Positions 12,548-13,728 of a stretch of DNA of 13,728 bases are shown here, one piece after another. Source of the stretch: Caldilineaceae bacterium (GTDB lineage Bacteria > Chloroflexota > Anaerolineae > Caldilineales > Caldilineaceae); the NCBI GenBank assembly GCA_022842065.1, contig JALHQH010000097.1, positions 1 through 13,728 of the forward strand, written 5' to 3'. The position numbers and the translations under genes were made by a program. Positions within the stretch are counted from its first letter, which is position 1. Every line of letters starts with the position of its first letter. The notes below the pieces were generated by a model that saw only the letters and a list, made by a program, of their open reading frames with translations, had not been told where the DNA came from and searched no databases.

Positions 12548-13504
12548 ATGAACAGACCAATCTACAACGATATTTGTCAGGCCCAAACCCTACTCGCGCC
12601 CTACTTGTTGCGCACCCCCCTCATCCATTCGCCCCAACTCAGCACCCTGAGCGGAGCCGATGTGTGGCTAAAGTGTGAGTGTTTTGCCGAAATTGGCTCC
12701 TTCAAAGCCCGCGGCGCGCTGGCCTGTGTGTTGCAATTGAGCCAATCCCAGCTGGCGCAAGGACTCATCTGCGCCAGCACCGGCAATCATGGCGCGGCGA
12801 TGGCCTGGGCCGCGCAACAGGTCGGCGGCCATTGCATGGTGGTGGCACCGGTCGGCACCCCTGAAATCAAATGCAATAACATGATCAACGCCGGGGCACG
12901 CCTGTTGATCGAGGGCACCGACTGGGGCGACAGTTGCCGGATTGCGCGTGAACTGGCTGTGCAGGAAGGGTTGCTCTATCTCGAAGATGGTGAAGATCCG
13001 TGGATCATGGCGGGTGCGGGTACCGTGGGATTGGAGATCATGCAAGATCTGCCCACCACCCAAACCATCTTCGTGCCGGTGGGGGGTGGCAATTTTATTG
13101 CAGGCTGTGCGATTGCCGCCAAACAGCCCGACGCGGCACCGGTGCAATTGATCGGGGTACAATCCGAAGCCGCGCCCGCCGTCACCGAGTCGATGCGTCA
13201 AAAACGCATGGTGCAGCTACCCACCACCACCTTTGCCGGCGGCATCGCGACCACCGCCCCCGTGCTCATGGCCTTTACCTTGATGCAGGAACTGGTGGAT
13301 GACATGTTGCTGGTGAGTGAACAAGAATTGCTGAGTGCCATCGGCCAGTTGGTACGGGCGCATGGGATTGTGGTCGAAGGCGCGGGGGCGGCGGCGTTGG
13401 CCGCCTTGCTACGTTATGCCGAACGTTTTGCCGGCCAGACCGTCGTGCTCGTCTTATCCGGGCGCAATTTGGATGTCGCATCGTTGCGGACCGCGCTTGG
13501 CTGA
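12548..13504 (+). CDS. PLP-dependent threonine/serine dehydratase-like ammonia-lyase
   Basis: This 318-residue fold-type II PLP enzyme probably removes ammonia from a hydroxy-amino acid or a relative, giving a keto acid. The PLP lysine is Lys53 in SFKARGA. STGNHGAA (77-84) is the substrate loop, VGGGN (178-182) the phosphate-binding loop, and SGRNLD (304-309) the ring-contact segment. EDPWIMAGAGTVGLEI corresponds to the DDP...AGQGT region of threonine dehydratases. The C-terminal regulatory ACT domain of biosynthetic IlvA is absent, so a catabolic type fits. STGNHG and NFIAG differ from the usual SAGNHAQG and GGLIAG, recalling EutB-like or other specialised lyases. An in-frame TTG at 12533 directly abuts the dipeptidase stop, but ATG 12548 has GGA upstream and matches the family start. 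Follows the dipeptidase gene and is probably coupled to it. Confidence 0.87.
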   Translation: MNRPIYNDICQAQTLLAPYLLRTPLIHSPQLSTLSGADVWLKCECFAEIGSFKARGALACVLQLSQSQLAQGLICASTGNHGAAMAWAAQQVGGHCMVVAPVGTPEIKCNNMINAGARLLIEGTDWGDSCRIARELAVQEGLLYLEDGEDPWIMAGAGTVGLEIMQDLPTTQTIFVPVGGGNFIAGCAIAAKQPDAAPVQLIGVQSEAAPAVTESMRQKRMVQLPTTTFAGGIATTAPVLMAFTLMQELVDDMLLVSEQELLSAIGQLVRAHGIVVEGAGAAALAALLRYAERFAGQTVVLVLSGRNLDVASLRTALG

Positions 13505-13506
13505 AG

Positions 13507-13605
13507 GGGCTGCAAAGCAGGAATGATCTACGAAGGGGCACGAAGAGACACGAAGAAGAACAAACCATTCGTCTCTTTTCGTAGGTCATTCCTGCTTTGC
13601 AGCCC
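13507..13605. terminator. Large hairpin with embedded decamer repeat after the lyase gene
   Basis: Arms 13507-13534 and 13578-13605 are 28-base reverse complements with one T-G pair, starting three bases past the lyase stop. Inside, AAGAGAC (13543-13549) can pair with GTCTCTT (13571-13577). A 10-base unit (ACGAAGGGGC, ACGAAGAGAC, ACGAAGAAGA) repeats three times at 13530-13559. Its position suits a transcript end, though no T-run follows; a dispersed element is equally possible. Confidence 0.65.
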
Positions 13606-13654
13606 GATCCGAGAGTTAATGAGCGTTAAGGAAATAGTTCGGTGTACCCGGTCC

Positions 13655-13677
13655 GCCGTGGGCTAAAGCCACACGGC
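13655..13677. repeat. Small GC-rich hairpin
   Basis: GCCGTGGGCT (13655-13664) pairs with AGCC (13667-13670) and CACGGC (13672-13677), with one bulged A and a 2-base loop. It is the first of two hairpins at the right edge. Confidence 0.6.
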
Positions 13678-13694
13678 TAAATAACAGCGCCCGC

Positions 13695-13728
13695 TGAAGC
13701 GGGCTTTCGCCGGCGAAAGCCCGCTTCA
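13695..13728. repeat. Perfect 34-base palindrome at the window's right edge
   Basis: TGAAGCGGGCTTTCGCC (13695-13711) is followed without spacer by its exact reverse complement (13712-13728). A further GCCCGCT partner lies just before it at 13689-13695. The window ends here, so the full element is probably longer. Confidence 0.8.

Overview
The window reads as a stretch of chromosome from a moderately GC-rich bacterium, most likely a member of the Chloroflexota (Anaerolineae/Caldilineae type). The reasons are the family-5 solute-binding lipoproteins with long Ala/Glu/Pro linkers, the MDR/M81/M19 gene content, and intergenic regions full of long hairpins and short tandem repeats. This placement is inference; no rRNA, tRNA or marker gene is present.

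Left part, minus strand (about 4170 down to 1). A GntR/FCD repressor gene (4054-3302) is followed, after a 393-base gap with its own candidate promoter and operators, by a zinc-less medium-chain dehydrogenase (2908-1910) and a family-5 solute-binding lipoprotein (1865-150). The left edge carries a 28-bp-armed hairpin and an octamer tandem repeat.

Middle part, plus strand (about 4229 to 10813). A promoter facing away from gntR leads into a second, paralogous zinc-less dehydrogenase (4319-5350), an M81/MlrC-like hydrolase (5437-6903), a second family-5 solute-binding protein with a Tat-type lipoprotein signal (7125-8738) and two DppB/DppC-type permeases (8956-9900, 9923-10813). No ABC ATPase gene is present. 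The three gaps before the permease pair each hold a different inverted repeat; the most elaborate is a three-tier nested palindrome at 8756-8919.

Right part. A small UPF0175 (antitoxin-like) gene on the minus strand (11180-10851) converges on the permease operon. A well-formed promoter then drives an M19 renal-dipeptidase-family protein (11417-12532) coupled to a PLP-dependent threonine/serine dehydratase-like enzyme (12548-13504). The window ends in a cluster of hairpins.

Taken together, the genes look like one locally regulated uptake and catabolism locus: two solute-binding proteins and a permease pair import a peptide- or amide-like compound, M81 and M19 hydrolases cut it, two dehydrogenases oxidise or reduce a piece of it, and a PLP lyase deaminates the released amino acid. 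The substrate cannot be read from the sequence. A striking shared property is that the M81 protein, the M19 protein and both dehydrogenases all lack one or more metal ligands that are normal for their families. That points either to specialised subfamilies or to unusual chemistry.
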